This document shows, one piece after another, positions 19,785 through 29,874 of a stretch of DNA of 64,000 nt. Each line of letters starts with the position of its first letter. Position 1 is the first letter of the stretch. Source of the stretch: Paulinella micropora (lineage: Eukaryota; Cercozoa; Imbricatea; Euglyphida; Paulinellidae); contig WBZZ01002368.1 in the NCBI GenBank assembly GCA_019918135.1, positions 106,001-170,000 of the forward strand, in the 5' to 3' direction. The position numbers and the translations under genes were made by a program. A model generated the notes under the pieces. It saw only the letters and a list, made by a program, of their open reading frames with translations, was not told the DNA's origin and ran no database searches.

Positions 19785-21953
19785 ATGTCTTCTTCTTCTC
19801 CCAAACGGCGCCGCTTGGAAGCGCTGGCCGCGCGCGGTGGCTGTGCTCTTACGGCGTTCTTTCCGCACTGGGCCTCTTGGCTCACTCTGCGGGATCAGCT
19901 GGCGCTCTTGCGCCTTTCTTCGCAGTGGAGGTCTCGAGTTTTGCCGTCCGTGCAGCCGCAGCTGTTCCTGCGCCGGGCGCTGACCAAGTGCTACCCCGAC
20001 GCAGACATTGACCCGTGCCACGTGGCTAGCGCGCGCCGCGCAGACTGCCTCTACCAGCCGACCACGACACTCAAGCTCTCGTACTGCCGGGAACAGCCCG
20101 GCCCCGACAGTTTGCAGCCGCACAGGCTCGAGCTCCTCCGCTTGGCCCTGCACTACTACACCCGCGTGACGGAGCTGGACCTCACGTGTGACGCGGCCGC
20201 CGCGGGGGCCTGTTGGCCTTGTGGCACGGGCGCGACGGCCTGCGCACTGTTAGCCTGCGGCTCTACGACGGTTACGACTACGACGAACAAGACCGCCGCC
20301 TCGACTACGAGCTGTTGGTGCGGCCCGCGCTAACATGTCTTTTGCCCAAGGTACAGGAGCTGAGCCTGGACTCGGTGCACTTGGGGGCGAACGGCCTGGG
20401 CGAGCTGTTCCCCGGTGGCTGTGCGCTGGCTCGTCTGTCGCTGCGGCGCTGCAAAAGTTGCGTGCTGTTCGGCCCGGGCTTCGAGCGGCTGGCCCCGACG
20501 CTCGAGGAGCTCCAGCTCTACGAGCCCGGCGGCGCCGACGCCGTGCCGCTGCCTGTCACTACGGGCTCGACTATCTGGCCCCGGCTGCACACATTAGCAG
20601 TGCACGGCGCGTTGACCCCGCAGGAGCTGGTGGACGGCCTGGCGCGGTCCGGCCAGGGCCTGCAGTGGGACCCGGCGTGCACCCCGGCGCTGCGGCACTA
20701 CGAGCTGACGGTGGGCAAGCGCGCCGAGGCCGAGTACGTGCTGGCCGGCCGGGAGGCGGCGGGCGAGTGGGAGGGCGGGCTGCTGGAACGTCTGCGGCTG
20801 GCGCTGTGCCCCCGCACCAAGCGCCCGCGTTCTTGCAGCTTAGGCTGCTGTGTGTGGACCCCGCTGTCGCGACTGTGACCGACCTGCGCGCGCTGCAACA
20901 GCTGGCCCCGTGCAAAATGACCATCGTAGACCGCGGCCCGCCGCCGCAGGCGTTCGGCCAGCACCCGGCCGGCGACCTGCTGGCGCACTGCCTAAACTCC
21001 GACGGGCCGCGGCAGCTGGGCGTGCTGCTGGGCCTGCGGAGCCTGGCGATTGCACACTCCGCCGACGACGAGCGGGCGCGGCTCCGCGCCTGGTCCGCGT
21101 CTTTGCGGCGCGTGTTCTCGAAGGTCGTCACACAGTCTAGCCGCAAGGTCTGGTTCCGCTCTTTTGCCTTGGCCGGCTACCTGCCCGAAGAGCCGCGCTT
21201 CGACCTGCGAGAGCTGCTGGAGGTGCAGCGCAGCTGTTGGCACGGCCTGTGCTCGCTGGCGTCACCCGTCCACTGTGCGCAGCTGTGGCTGCTGGACGGC
21301 GAGGGTACTGGACCGCCGATGCCGTCGGTGGCGCTGCCGGCGGCGGCGCGCGGCAAGTTCTCGCTGGTGCGGCGCTTCCGGTCGCCGCGCGGGAGCTGGC
21401 GTACGCGGTGCGGGAAATGGAGCTGTACTTGACACCGTACGAGGTCGCCCTGCTCAGGGGCCGGGGCAGCTGGGCCGAGAAGTCCGGGCTGGTGTCGCGC
21501 GCTCTTTGGACGTGGCTGGTCTGTTCGGGGCTGCTGCCCGGCGCCCCAGTGGGTGAGCCTCTGGCGCTGCTGAACGGGCGGCGCGGCGACCAGTTGCGGT
21601 GGCCGTACGCCCTGCCCTGGTTTGCCAGGGCCGAGAAACGGCGCCTGCTGCTGAACTATGCGGCGATGATCTGGACAGTGCTGAGAGCCGTCGCGCGCAC
21701 CGGGGAACAGATCCGTGGCTAAGACATGCGCTTGTTGGAGCTGTGGCGGGTGCTAGACCGGCTGAAGCGCGAGCGGGCCTACTTGTGGGGCTACGTGCTG
21801 CAAGACAACAAGCGGCGTCTGCTGACGCAGCGGCTGGTAGCGCAGCTGCCAGCCCTGCTGGACACGGCACTGTCGCGGGCCTACGACGAGGCCAGCTGGC
21901 AGGAAATGCACACGCGCATCTGGCGGCCGCTGAAGAAGGCGCTCGCGGCTTGA
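19785..21953 (+). pseudogene. Second F-box/LRR-like protein, three frameshifts and one in-frame stop
   Basis: ATG 19785 opens MSSSSPKRRRLEAL, then an F-box-like segment (FFPHWASWLTLRDQLALLRL...WRSRVL). Frames change near 20205, 20825 and 21390. LRR-like segments follow (KVQELSLDSVHL, LARLSLRRCKSC, LEELQLYEPGG, RLHTLAVHGAL). A TAA at 21720-21722 interrupts the last frame, which continues directly as DMRLLELWRVLDRLK to 21953. The gene is very GC-rich, as expected for the island. It is a paralogue in architecture of the gene at 11235-12335. The probable original role was substrate selection for a ubiquitin ligase. Confidence 0.5.
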
Positions 21954-22793
21954 TATTTTTTGTTAACCAAAGTACGTGCTTGTAAGAAAAAACTACATTC
22001 ATTTGCGGCTTTCCAGCATACAAGCAACAACGACAAACGATACGTCGCAGAAATCAAGCACGTGCATCTCGACAACAGGTACCTGCAGGATGAGGGAACC
22101 GAATTCCGCTTTTTTTCAATTGATTGCAAAGAATCATTTGAACAACTCCCTCGAATTTAGCACAGAAAATTTCTCCCCCAAAAAGACAGAACCAGTGCAC
22201 TGACCAGAAAAACAAACTCAGGTGCGACACCAGCCACGAATCCAAATTCGATTCACCCCCCCACGATTTCCTTAATGCTCCAATTTGAGAGAAACAGCGG
22301 AAGACGGAGGAGTCAGAAAGGGATTTTTAAGAAGGGACTTTTCGCGTAGCTGCATTTTGAGTAATGGTAATGACGGCGTCTTGACCGTTGTCACTGCCAG
22401 GCCCCTCACGATAACCTGCCCGGCCTGTAATTCTGAGTGTTTGGCTGTATTCGTGTCCTTGGTTGGTTCGTCATTAGCACTGTCGGAGAGGCTTTCTGTA
22501 AACGAATCGTTTTGGTTAAGATCTGGAACGACCGCGGTCGGCGCTATGCCTTTCTCGCTGTTCCCCTGCACCACCTGACGTCGCGACTGGCTCACTCTGA
22601 CATGTCTTTTCTTCCGACGATGACTTCGACGCTCTCAACCTGCCCAGCGTCTGGATCGGGTGTTCGGCTGTATTCGTGTCGTTGGTGGGTGCGTCATTAG
22701 CCACGTCGGTACCAAGGCTTGTTGTAAGCGAGTCGTGCTGGTTAGAAACCCGGCCGAGTCCCCTGCTGCGTCGGGGTGGACCCTTCAGGTCCG
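21954..22793 (-). other. Lower-GC segment with a ~90-bp imperfect direct repeat
   Basis: The motif GGCTGTATTCGTGTC with downstream similarity occurs at 22443 and 22666 (223 bases apart). On the minus strand both copies encode an NDTNTA-type peptide, in different frames. This may be a frameshifted C-terminal extension of the gene at 22794-23465. Confidence 0.45.
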
Positions 22794-23465
22794 TCACTCC
22801 GACATCCAGTTGCGTCTCGGTGCTTTGGCGAGCGCCTTCTTTTTCTGTGCAGGGTTGTCTCCCTTTTCTGGCAGATTGTTCAACAAATCTCTGTCTAGCT
22901 GGAGATTCTCGTCCACCGCGAATCTGCCAGTGTCTACCTTGGCCAGGCCGGGGTGCCAATCGACTTGCACCCAAGAAAGCTTCAACGGTTCTAGCTTGTT
23001 AGGCCCTTGTTGGGCCTGGAAGCAAAAGAGTCGGATAGACTGCCACAGTTGGATAAGGCAGGCGTACTGCCGTTCGCTCGGACCCAGGTACAGGTTATCC
23101 AGGTGCCAGTGGAAGATGCTAATCCCTAGCTTTTGATCACGTGATCTCACGAACTTGAAGAACGCAAACGATCGGTGTCCGGGCTTGTCCGCCGCGGCCG
23201 AAGCAACAGAAATTCTGCAGCGGCCTGCTGATGGTGCCTGATCGTGAGCTTTAGAGCGGAAAATCAAATTCAGCTCTTGCAAGCAGATTAACGCTTTCTG
23301 CTCGTCTTCGCCTTCTGAGCTGACACGCCAGGCATGTTGTTGATTTTGTACGAATCTGCCGTTACCCGAATCATTTTTAGTTAATTCTGCTTCTTCATTA
23401 CTGTTTGCCAGGGGTATGCCATTGCGCAGACTCCTTTGTATCCCGTCTATTGTTTCATCAGGCAA
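22794..23465 (-). CDS. Unknown protein, paralogue of the gene at 23839-24492
   Basis: A 223-codon ORF. Residues around FAFFKF, ISIFHWHLD and LIQLWQSIR line up with FRFQEE, MNVFHVHFG and VLALWDAIQ of the neighbouring minus-strand gene, so the two are probably an ancient tandem duplication. Hydrophilic, no membrane segment. The local base composition is clearly less GC-rich than the flanking island genes. Function not recognised. A longer frameshifted C-terminus is possible (see the segment to its right on this strand, 22272-22793). Confidence 0.5.
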   Translation of the reverse strand: MPDETIDGIQRSLRNGIPLANSNEEAELTKNDSGNGRFVQNQQHAWRVSSEGEDEQKALICLQELNLIFRSKAHDQAPSAGRCRISVASAAADKPGHRSFAFFKFVRSRDQKLGISIFHWHLDNLYLGPSERQYACLIQLWQSIRLFCFQAQQGPNKLEPLKLSWVQVDWHPGLAKVDTGRFAVDENLQLDRDLLNNLPEKGDNPAQKKKALAKAPRRNWMSE

Positions 23466-23838
23466 ATCCTGCCAAACCTTCGGAAATGCATTTGTACCTT
23501 CTTTTGTATTGTGATTGTGCCGCGGAATCGATCCATCTGTTCTCTTCTAGGTAATCCTTCAGAAAGAGAACAGTAGATCTGACCTGATATCTGAACCAGT
23601 TTTGTTTCCACGCTTCGCCAACACACAAGACCGAACTATCTGGCAATGACTGGGTTCCGCCCATACCGTTCCTCTGAAATAGCTAACAATTTCTGTTTTA
23701 CTATGTATTTGTCTGGTGTTTATTCTCAGAGATACCATTTTTTTTATCTTTGCTTGTGAAAGTAGTCGCTTCCGCCACATTTTCCACCTCCCCCCTTCCT
23801 CCCCTTCTTCCTTCCCTCCCTTTACTCCTGCCTCCTCC
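23466..23838 (-). other. Segment between the paralogous pair
   Basis: Short open stretches exist on the minus strand, including one at 23458-23664 with WKQNWFRYQVRSTVLFLKDYL that overlaps the start of the preceding gene. It may be a frameshifted N-terminus of that gene. C/T-rich from 23770. Confidence 0.35.
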
Positions 23839-24492
23839 TCACACAGGCCCGTTCACAGGTTCCACAAAATCTTGTTCGAAGTTCGTAGTAAAAGCCCCGC
23901 TGGCCGTAGTTACTCTTGCAAACTTCGTTTGCCTTAAATAAGCACCAATAACCTGATTTCTACCCATTTCGAACCTCGGCTGTTGGTCGACAAACACGTC
24001 TGCCCCGGAGCTGTCTGGTGCGTACCTCTCTGTTTCCGGAAGAAGATCTCCTAAGGGCTGACGGGGCCAGGAGAAAACTACCTGTTTGGTTTTGTTCACC
24101 AAATTCTTGTTTTTGTTCATCCACTTCTGAATAGCGTCCCACAACGCCAGAACGTGAATGTTTCTGTTCTCGTCAGCTACGTCCAGGCCGAAATGCACGT
24201 GAAAGACGTTCATCACTTGCTGTTTCTTGTTCTGTGCATCTGTTTCTTCTTGGAACCGAAAGGCAGCCAGTGATTGATTGTTAAGGGCAATGAACACTCT
24301 GTGCTTGGTGTTTGTTGATTCTTTGCACTCCTTGTTGAATCTGTCAGAACAAATGAACTTCAGCTGGCTCAAGCATTGCTCTTTTCTCTTGTCCTCAGCT
24401 GGGCCGTTGTTGCTGGACTTCCCTGCTATCCTGTCCCATAAATCCCGAGCATAGAATTTGGGCACGTTCGCTTTTTCGCTTTCTTCAGACAT
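23839..24492 (-). CDS. Unknown protein, paralogue of the gene at 22794-23465
   Basis: Intact 217-codon ORF starting MSEESEKANVPKFYARDLWD. It shares the FxF...FHxHxG...LWDxI pattern with the neighbouring gene. The second half contains VFSWPRQPLGDLLP. No signal peptide or membrane segment. Not assigned to a family. Confidence 0.55.
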   Translation of the reverse strand: MSEESEKANVPKFYARDLWDRIAGKSSNNGPAEDKRKEQCLSQLKFICSDRFNKECKESTNTKHRVFIALNNQSLAAFRFQEETDAQNKKQQVMNVFHVHFGLDVADENRNIHVLALWDAIQKWMNKNKNLVNKTKQVVFSWPRQPLGDLLPETERYAPDSSGADVFVDQQPRFEMGRNQVIGAYLRQTKFARVTTASGAFTTNFEQDFVEPVNGPV

Positions 24493-24998
24493 TCCTCAGC
24501 ACTAGCCGGATCGATTTGTTTGAGATATTGAAGCGCTTTCAAATTTATCACTTCAAAATTGTGATTGTTTTTTTACAGCTTGCTCCACGCACACTACCTC
24601 GCCTACCGGCACCTCTACGGCACTGTCTGTGTCATGCGAGCGCTCCAAAGCCATGACAACACTAAAAGAAGAAAGGCCAAGAGAATTTTCCTTATTATAT
24701 TGAAAAAAGAACGCTGTGAAATTTTCTCCTGCGGTAAAATGCCGGGAGACGGGGCCAAAGGGGATTCATCTCTCTCTGCCCCTTTGGCCCGCCTTCGTGT
24801 CTTCACACCCTCTCCCCCCCCCCCCGGTCCGCAGCAGAAAGGCGCGGGCGGTAAAGTCTGACGAATTATTCTTCTGATTACCAGACATTTTTTTTATATC
24901 TCGTCACCACGCTTGTACATTTTCTGTTGTGTTTGAAGGCACGTTTTTTTTTTTGATCGAAAAGAAAGAAAAAAAATTAAGCATCTTTTTTTTTGTTG
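24493..24998. other. Spacer before the recombinase gene
   Basis: A short open stretch at 24565-24700 (SLLHAHYLAYRHLYG) lacks support as a gene. C-run near 24814 and T-runs at 24945-24993 follow. Confidence 0.4.
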
Positions 24999-26449
24999 AT
25001 GACGAGCGACCCGGTTGAGTTTGCGCGGTTCGTCCGGTTCGCGACTTCCAAGCCCTTCAATGCGGAGAGGTGGGGGCCGGTGCGCTCCGTCCGCTCGGCC
25101 GAGCGCTCCTGTGAGGCCGCGGGACATTTCCTGCGCTTTGCCCGCGGGCAAAGGTTGCAGCAGCTGTTCTTTGAAACGGAGTCCGGCGTGTGGCGCACGA
25201 GGTTGCGGCGGCTTTTGCGCAAATGGATCGAGCACCTGCAAACCACATGTGGCACCGGCTGGGAGGGCTGCCACCTGGCCGCTTCCTACCCCAGGCCCAT
25301 CTTCGTGTACGCCGCGCTGCCGCACCCGGGGCGCGCGGTCGACCTGCGTGCCGTTTGCCTGGCCATCTTCACGCCCTTCCTGCGGCAGCTGCGCCTGCTG
25401 TCCAGGGCCGAGGTAGCGTACCACCCGAAAGAACGAAACCTTCAGCTGACGTTCTGGGACCTCGTTGCGGCGCGGACCGTCGCGGGCGGCAGGTTCGTCA
25501 CCCAGTACGGAACGCGCGGCGCCCTGCGCCGAGCTCGTCAGGGCGCTGGCAGCGTCGGCCCAAGGGCACGCGCGCTACGAAGCGCTGCGCGACTTGGTGC
25601 TGCTGTGCTTTGCCTCCCTCAGCCCGCAGCCGCGCGCCGAGATCGTGCGGCGCCTGCGGTTCGGCGCGTCGCTGCGCAGGTCGCGCTGCCGTTGGTCGCT
25701 CGACCTCAGCGACCCGCTCGAGCCGGCGAGCAGGCACAAGACGTCAATCTACTACTACAAGCGTCACTACCGCCTGCCGCTCCCGCAGCAACAACTAGCA
25801 ATGGGCGGCCGCGTGGTGCCGCTGTTGGTGAGGGTGCTGGACGAGTGGCGCTGGTGGGGCACGGCGCTCGGCGCGTCGGACTTCGTGTTCTGCGAGCGCT
25901 TCCCGCTCGCCGCAGACCCGGCGCTGCCGCTGTTCAGTGATCTGCCCTTCTGCGCGCGGCTGCCGACCGACGAGACGCCGACGGTGCCTCCCGCGCGGCT
26001 GGACGCGTGGCTGGTGCGGGTGCTCACTGGACATTGCGGCGCACGCGCGGCGGCGCTGCGTGCCTTCCATTTGCGCAAGCTGAACGAGACGTTCCTAGCA
26101 CAGATGGTGGCCTCGCCCGAGCTCAGCGCGCGGCTGCCGTACGTGCTGAACACGCGGTCGATGCACGAGACGTTCGCCTGGTCACACGCTAGAGGTGGCC
26201 GAACGCCATTACGTACAATTCCCGGTGTTCCGAGAGGCGCTGCGCAGCCGCGTGCGGGCGCTGGAGTTCGTGTGTCGTTCGTTCGGGTACGAGCACGGCC
26301 GGCTTAGGCTGCAGCCGTGGCTCGCGCGGGAGTGGGCGCGCGCCGACCCTAATTTCACTAATTTACAGCCAGTAATGGCGAGGCCGCACACACCTCCTCC
26401 CGGCCGCCGTCCATGCACAGAGGCTAGGCCCCGCCGTGCGTCCTGCTAA
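24999..26449 (+). pseudogene. Tyrosine recombinase, two frameshifts
   Basis: ATG 24999 opens a basic N-terminal region. The frame shifts near 25515 and again near 26180. The catalytic-domain landmarks are in order: LSPQPRAEIVRRLRFG (first Arg), SRHKTSIYYYKRHYRLPLP (beta-2/3 Lys), FHLRKLNETFLAQ (His/Arg motif region) and, in the last frame, GHTLEVAERHYV (His and the nucleophilic Tyr, nine residues apart). Tyrosine recombinases cut and join DNA through a 3'-phosphotyrosine. In eukaryotes they drive Cryptons, Ngaro/DIRS-like elements and Starship-type giant elements, and they occur in large viruses. It lies near the right edge of the island. Catalytic order is strong; membership of a particular family is not determined. 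Confidence 0.7.
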
Positions 26450-26555
26450 GTGAAAGAAACACTTGGGCCTTAAAAAAACTTTCTGTCTCAATTTTAATTA
26501 TTTTAAAAAAACGGGGGGCGGCCTTCTTCAACATTGTGTGTTTTTAGCTTCTTCT

Positions 26556-27162
26556 TCAGAGGCTAACCCACTCGTCGTCAACGTCCATCTGGTAGTCCCG
26601 GGGTTGGGCACCTCCCCTGTCCACGGCGTCCTCTATTTCTGACTGGTACGGTGAATCTCTTCTCTCCTTAATCAGGCGTTCCAGACTTCTGACCAAAGCC
26701 GGGCCCCGTTCGCAGTGCGCCCCGGCGTGCATCCAAACGCCGCCCTGGTATTGTCGCGAAATTTCGATATAGCGCCGCCAGTACTTTTCGTCCAACAGAA
26801 ACCGCTCGAGGCTCATGCTTTGTCCGTCGAGCGTGATCTGTAACGCAGGAGGCGTCTGCGCCTCGAGCCCGAGATTGACAGGTACGTTCTTGGCGAAGAA
26901 TCTCTTGTTGCGGCAACCGATCTTGTGACAGGGGTGTGCCAGAAAACTCGTTAACTGCGCGTTGAATTCGTTGTAGGCCGGGCCCTGCAGACGCTCTGGC
27001 CTGTAACGCCAGGAGTTCCAGAACAGCGAGCCCTCTCTGCAGTAAAGGTCAGTGTCTGCAAAAACGACCCCGGCCGCCGCCAGCTCCGCCAGCTGCACCG
27101 GGGATAGGTCCTGGCCACGAAATGACAGCGGGGGCCCGTCGCCTTCGGGAGCACCACAAAAT
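26556..27162 (-). pseudogene. Island gene truncated at its 5' end by the AT-rich element
   Basis: The minus-strand frame is open from 27263 to 26556, but codons beyond about 27163 lie in AT-rich sequence of a different origin. The genuine part begins around APEGDGPPLSFRGQ and encodes about 200 residues with HPCHKIGCRNKRFFAKN and a YWRRYIEISRQYQ segment, ending in an acidic tail. The original start is missing. No family recognised. Confidence 0.55.
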
Positions 27163-27168
27163 GCGAAT
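27160..27168. other. Sharp composition junction: GC-rich island to polinton-like sequence
   Basis: Within about ten bases the sequence goes from GTCGCCTTCGGGAGC to AATGCGAATGAAGCGG and stays AT-rich to 31149. Genes on both sides are truncated here: the minus-strand island gene and the plus-strand fibre gene. Confidence 0.65.
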
Positions 27169-28823
27169 GAAGCGGTAAATAGGTAATATCTGGATGATAA
27201 TTGTGTGAAACTAACAGGAGACCAAACAATAACAGGAATTAAAATATTCAACGGGACGAGCACTACGATAAAATATCTAACTTTAACACAAACGGCTGAT
27301 TTTAATAATCAAGTTATCATTAATGGTGGAAATATTACATATAATGGGGCGAGGATATTAAACCAAAATGGAGGAGATATATTCTTTTCACAGACAACTG
27401 GTGATTATCAATATTTCTTATTTACTCTAAATACTGCTACAAGCGGAACCGCGAACCAAAGAAGTTATGTATTCACGAATGTAGCATTTGATGTAAAAGG
27501 AGCAGGTCTTTATATTTCAAACTTTTGGATAATAAAAGTGCTTCATCTGACATCGTCCGTTTTAACAATGCTGGTGGTATGCGTTTATATGGGGACTTAG
27601 ATATGAACTCAAACAACATAACAAGTGCTGCAACAATAACGGGAACATCAATTACTTCAACTGCTGGCATGACTACAACAACATTAACAACGAGTGATAA
27701 AATAACAACAGCAACAGGCAAACCAATAATTATAGGAAACACAACAAAAAGAATAGGTACGACAGCGGGTTTAGAATTGTATGGGACTTTTAATAATAAT
27801 ACTGCTGGAGCACACATACAAGCGATTACAACAGAAGATATATATCCTACATTTGGACTATTTAATTTAGGACATAATAGCATAAATATGGGTTTTGATG
27901 CTTATTTAGATGGCGCGGGATGGAAATCAAGTTATGCGAGTTCAACCTTTTTAATTAATAAATTTTCCAACAAACTTAGATTTTTGTATGATAGTGGGAA
28001 AAGTGTTGGGACTGCTGTTCCTTGGTCTGTGGCTCTTGAACTTGATACAGCAGGCTTATTAACAACAAAGGCAATAACGGCGAGAGGATTAATAACGGCG
28101 AATGCGGGAATTACATATTCTGGGTTGCTAACGACCACAACTAATAATGGAGCGAAAATAGGAATTCAAGGACAAACAGACGGGACGAATGCGAGAGGAA
28201 TATTTATTTGGGATACTGCTGATTCAGCATGGGGGCTTTACATGTCTCAGTCTGGAGCAAATAAATCATTAAATGGAGGAACAGCACCAGCAGGAGGAGT
28301 AGGCGGAGGATTGACTTATTATGCTTTTAGATTTAGAGTGAATAACTCTTCAACGAGTGGGTTCGTGTGGGAGAATAGTTCAAATACTGCTTTAATGTCT
28401 TTGAAAGCAAGCGATGGACAATTATGGGTATTGTCTAATCCAATTCAATATTCAGACAGGAGAAAAAGAAGATATAAAGGAATGCTTAGGCTTAGATTTT
28501 ATTAATAATTTAAATCCAGTCTGCTATCGCATGATTGATGATTAAAAAAAATGTAGGACTGGCTTAATAGCACAAGAATTAGAGGACATACTAATAGAAA
28601 TGAATATGCTAGATTTTGGCGGTTTATAAAAGAAACAATCATGGTTCCGTGTCCAAAGCAAAGAAAAGAATGCGAATTGAAAGGTGTGTGTGTTAATCCA
28701 GAAGATGTCAAATGTGTTGATAGTGGCGATGTCGGTTATGGTATAGGTTATTCAGAGTTTATCGCCCCGTCAATTAAGGCCACACAGGAATTATCGGAAA
28801 AGGTAGTTAATTTAGAAAATTAA
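27163..28823 (+). pseudogene. Polinton-like-virus fibre protein with S74-type intramolecular chaperone end
   Basis: The 5' end is missing; it enters at LTGDQTITGIKIFNG, a repeat-type motif of viral fibres. The frame shifts near 27528 and near 28470 and meets a TAA near 28540. The C-terminal pieces match the peptidase S74 / chaperone-of-endosialidase layout: SDRRKRR near 28456, LGLDFINNLNPVCYRMIDD, GLIAQELEDIL and finally GYGIGYSEFIAPSIKATQEL with a coiled end. Such domains trimerise fibres and cleave themselves off. Proteins of this kind are common in polinton-like viruses and virophage-like elements of protists. Confidence 0.7.
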
Positions 28824-28974
28824 AATAATAGTCTCATGCTTATTACAGAAGATCTATTTAAGCAACTTTCTGAAATCAGAGCAGTCGTTTTCCCTAATGT
28901 CTAATAATACAACTAGACTTCATAGACCGCCGATTATGGATATGGCGAACTAACTCTCGAATTAAAGTCTCGTG

Positions 28975-29243
28975 TTCTTGAAGTAGAACTAAAGACTGAG
29001 GAAAAAAAAGTAGAGTACGAATTGGAAGATAAATGGAATTGTTGTTGTATAAAAAACAGACCTACCGACAGCCGACTTATTAAATACTTATTTCAAATGG
29101 GTATCATCATCGCCATTATAACCCTTTGTATAGTTAGGTTATCTGAAAAGAACTTGCCGTGCGAGGTTGCTAACACATATGTCGGAATTTTAACACTATT
29201 GATTGGCATCTGCCTTCCATCGCCTTGTTCAAGTAAGAAATGA
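28975..29243 (+). CDS. Small two-helix membrane protein of the viral remnant
   Basis: Open from about 28975 (no ATG there; ATG at 29022). A charged coiled-coil-like start (LEVELKTEEKKVEYELEDK) is followed by CCCIKNRP and two hydrophobic stretches, MGIIIAIITLCIVRL and VGILTLLIGICL. Unknown function; small membrane proteins are usual in polinton-like viruses. Confidence 0.45.
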
Positions 29244-29483
29244 GCACTCGTATAAGTGGATTTTATACCATGAACTATCACTACCCGAACACATTAAAGG
29301 AATGGCTTCATCAAAACTAACACGCCAATCACTCATAGGCTTATACACACATTTAAATTTAGTTTCTATTCCTTGCTTTATACAATAAAAACAACTCTCA
29401 TTCTTTTTTTCGCTTATCCGTGAGTAAAAGTCGCAGGCAGTCCGACCTAACACAGACCCAACAAATAACAATATCAATAACAT
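29229..29483 (-). CDS. Small secreted or membrane-anchored Cys-rich protein
   Basis: An 84-codon ORF with a classic signal peptide (MLLILLFVGSVLG) and six further Cys/Tyr-rich positions. Its start lies 25 bases from the divergent start at 29508, suggesting a shared promoter. Overlaps the end of the preceding plus-strand ORF by 15 bases. Unknown family. Confidence 0.45.
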   Translation of the reverse strand: MLLILLFVGSVLGRTACDFYSRISEKKNESCFYCIKQGIETKFKCVYKPMSDWRVSFDEAIPLMCSGSDSSWYKIHLYECSFLT

Positions 29484-29507
29484 AATATATTATACAATAT
29501 ATAAACA

Positions 29508-29864
29508 ATGTCGGAGTTCAAATACCAAAAGATTATTTTTCTGAGCAATGATTTTGTGGGTAAATCATTTAATAAAAATATTCAAATGTCATTCACACCA
29601 ACTAAAATGAATGTAAAATTTATTCACTACTATAACGACCAGACGGAAACCAAAACCAGAATTCTTTATATGGACAGAATTGGAATTATCGGCACATTTG
29701 CGGATAGTAATATAGCAAACATTTCAAATCTCAGTTATAATTTGGGTGTCGTTGGTTGGACGGACGGGCAATATACATTTAAAGTCCTTGAAACTGACAG
29801 CGGAAATATTGATACAGGAAATTTAGCGGGAAGAATTGTTATCGCTTTGGAATTTTTGGCTTAG
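29508..29864 (+). CDS. Hypothetical polinton-like-virus protein
   Basis: Intact 118-codon ORF beginning MSEFKYQKIIFLSND, beta-rich, without Cys or membrane segments, ending in IVIALEFLA. Lies between the fibre and protease genes on the same strand. A structural role is plausible from context only. Confidence 0.5.
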   Translation: MSEFKYQKIIFLSNDFVGKSFNKNIQMSFTPTKMNVKFIHYYNDQTETKTRILYMDRIGIIGTFADSNIANISNLSYNLGVVGWTDGQYTFKVLETDSGNIDTGNLAGRIVIALEFLA

Positions 29865-29874
29865 AATATATACA

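Noticed and set aside
20335..21432. Overlapping Arg/Ala-rich ORFs in the island on both strands
   Set aside because: GC-rich coding sequence keeps other frames open; only the frame with LRR-type or other structured protein content was kept.
26556..27263. Taking the full 235-codon minus-strand ORF with its hydrophobic start as one gene
   Set aside because: The first ~30 codons lie in AT-rich polinton-like sequence past the junction; the apparent signal peptide is accidental.
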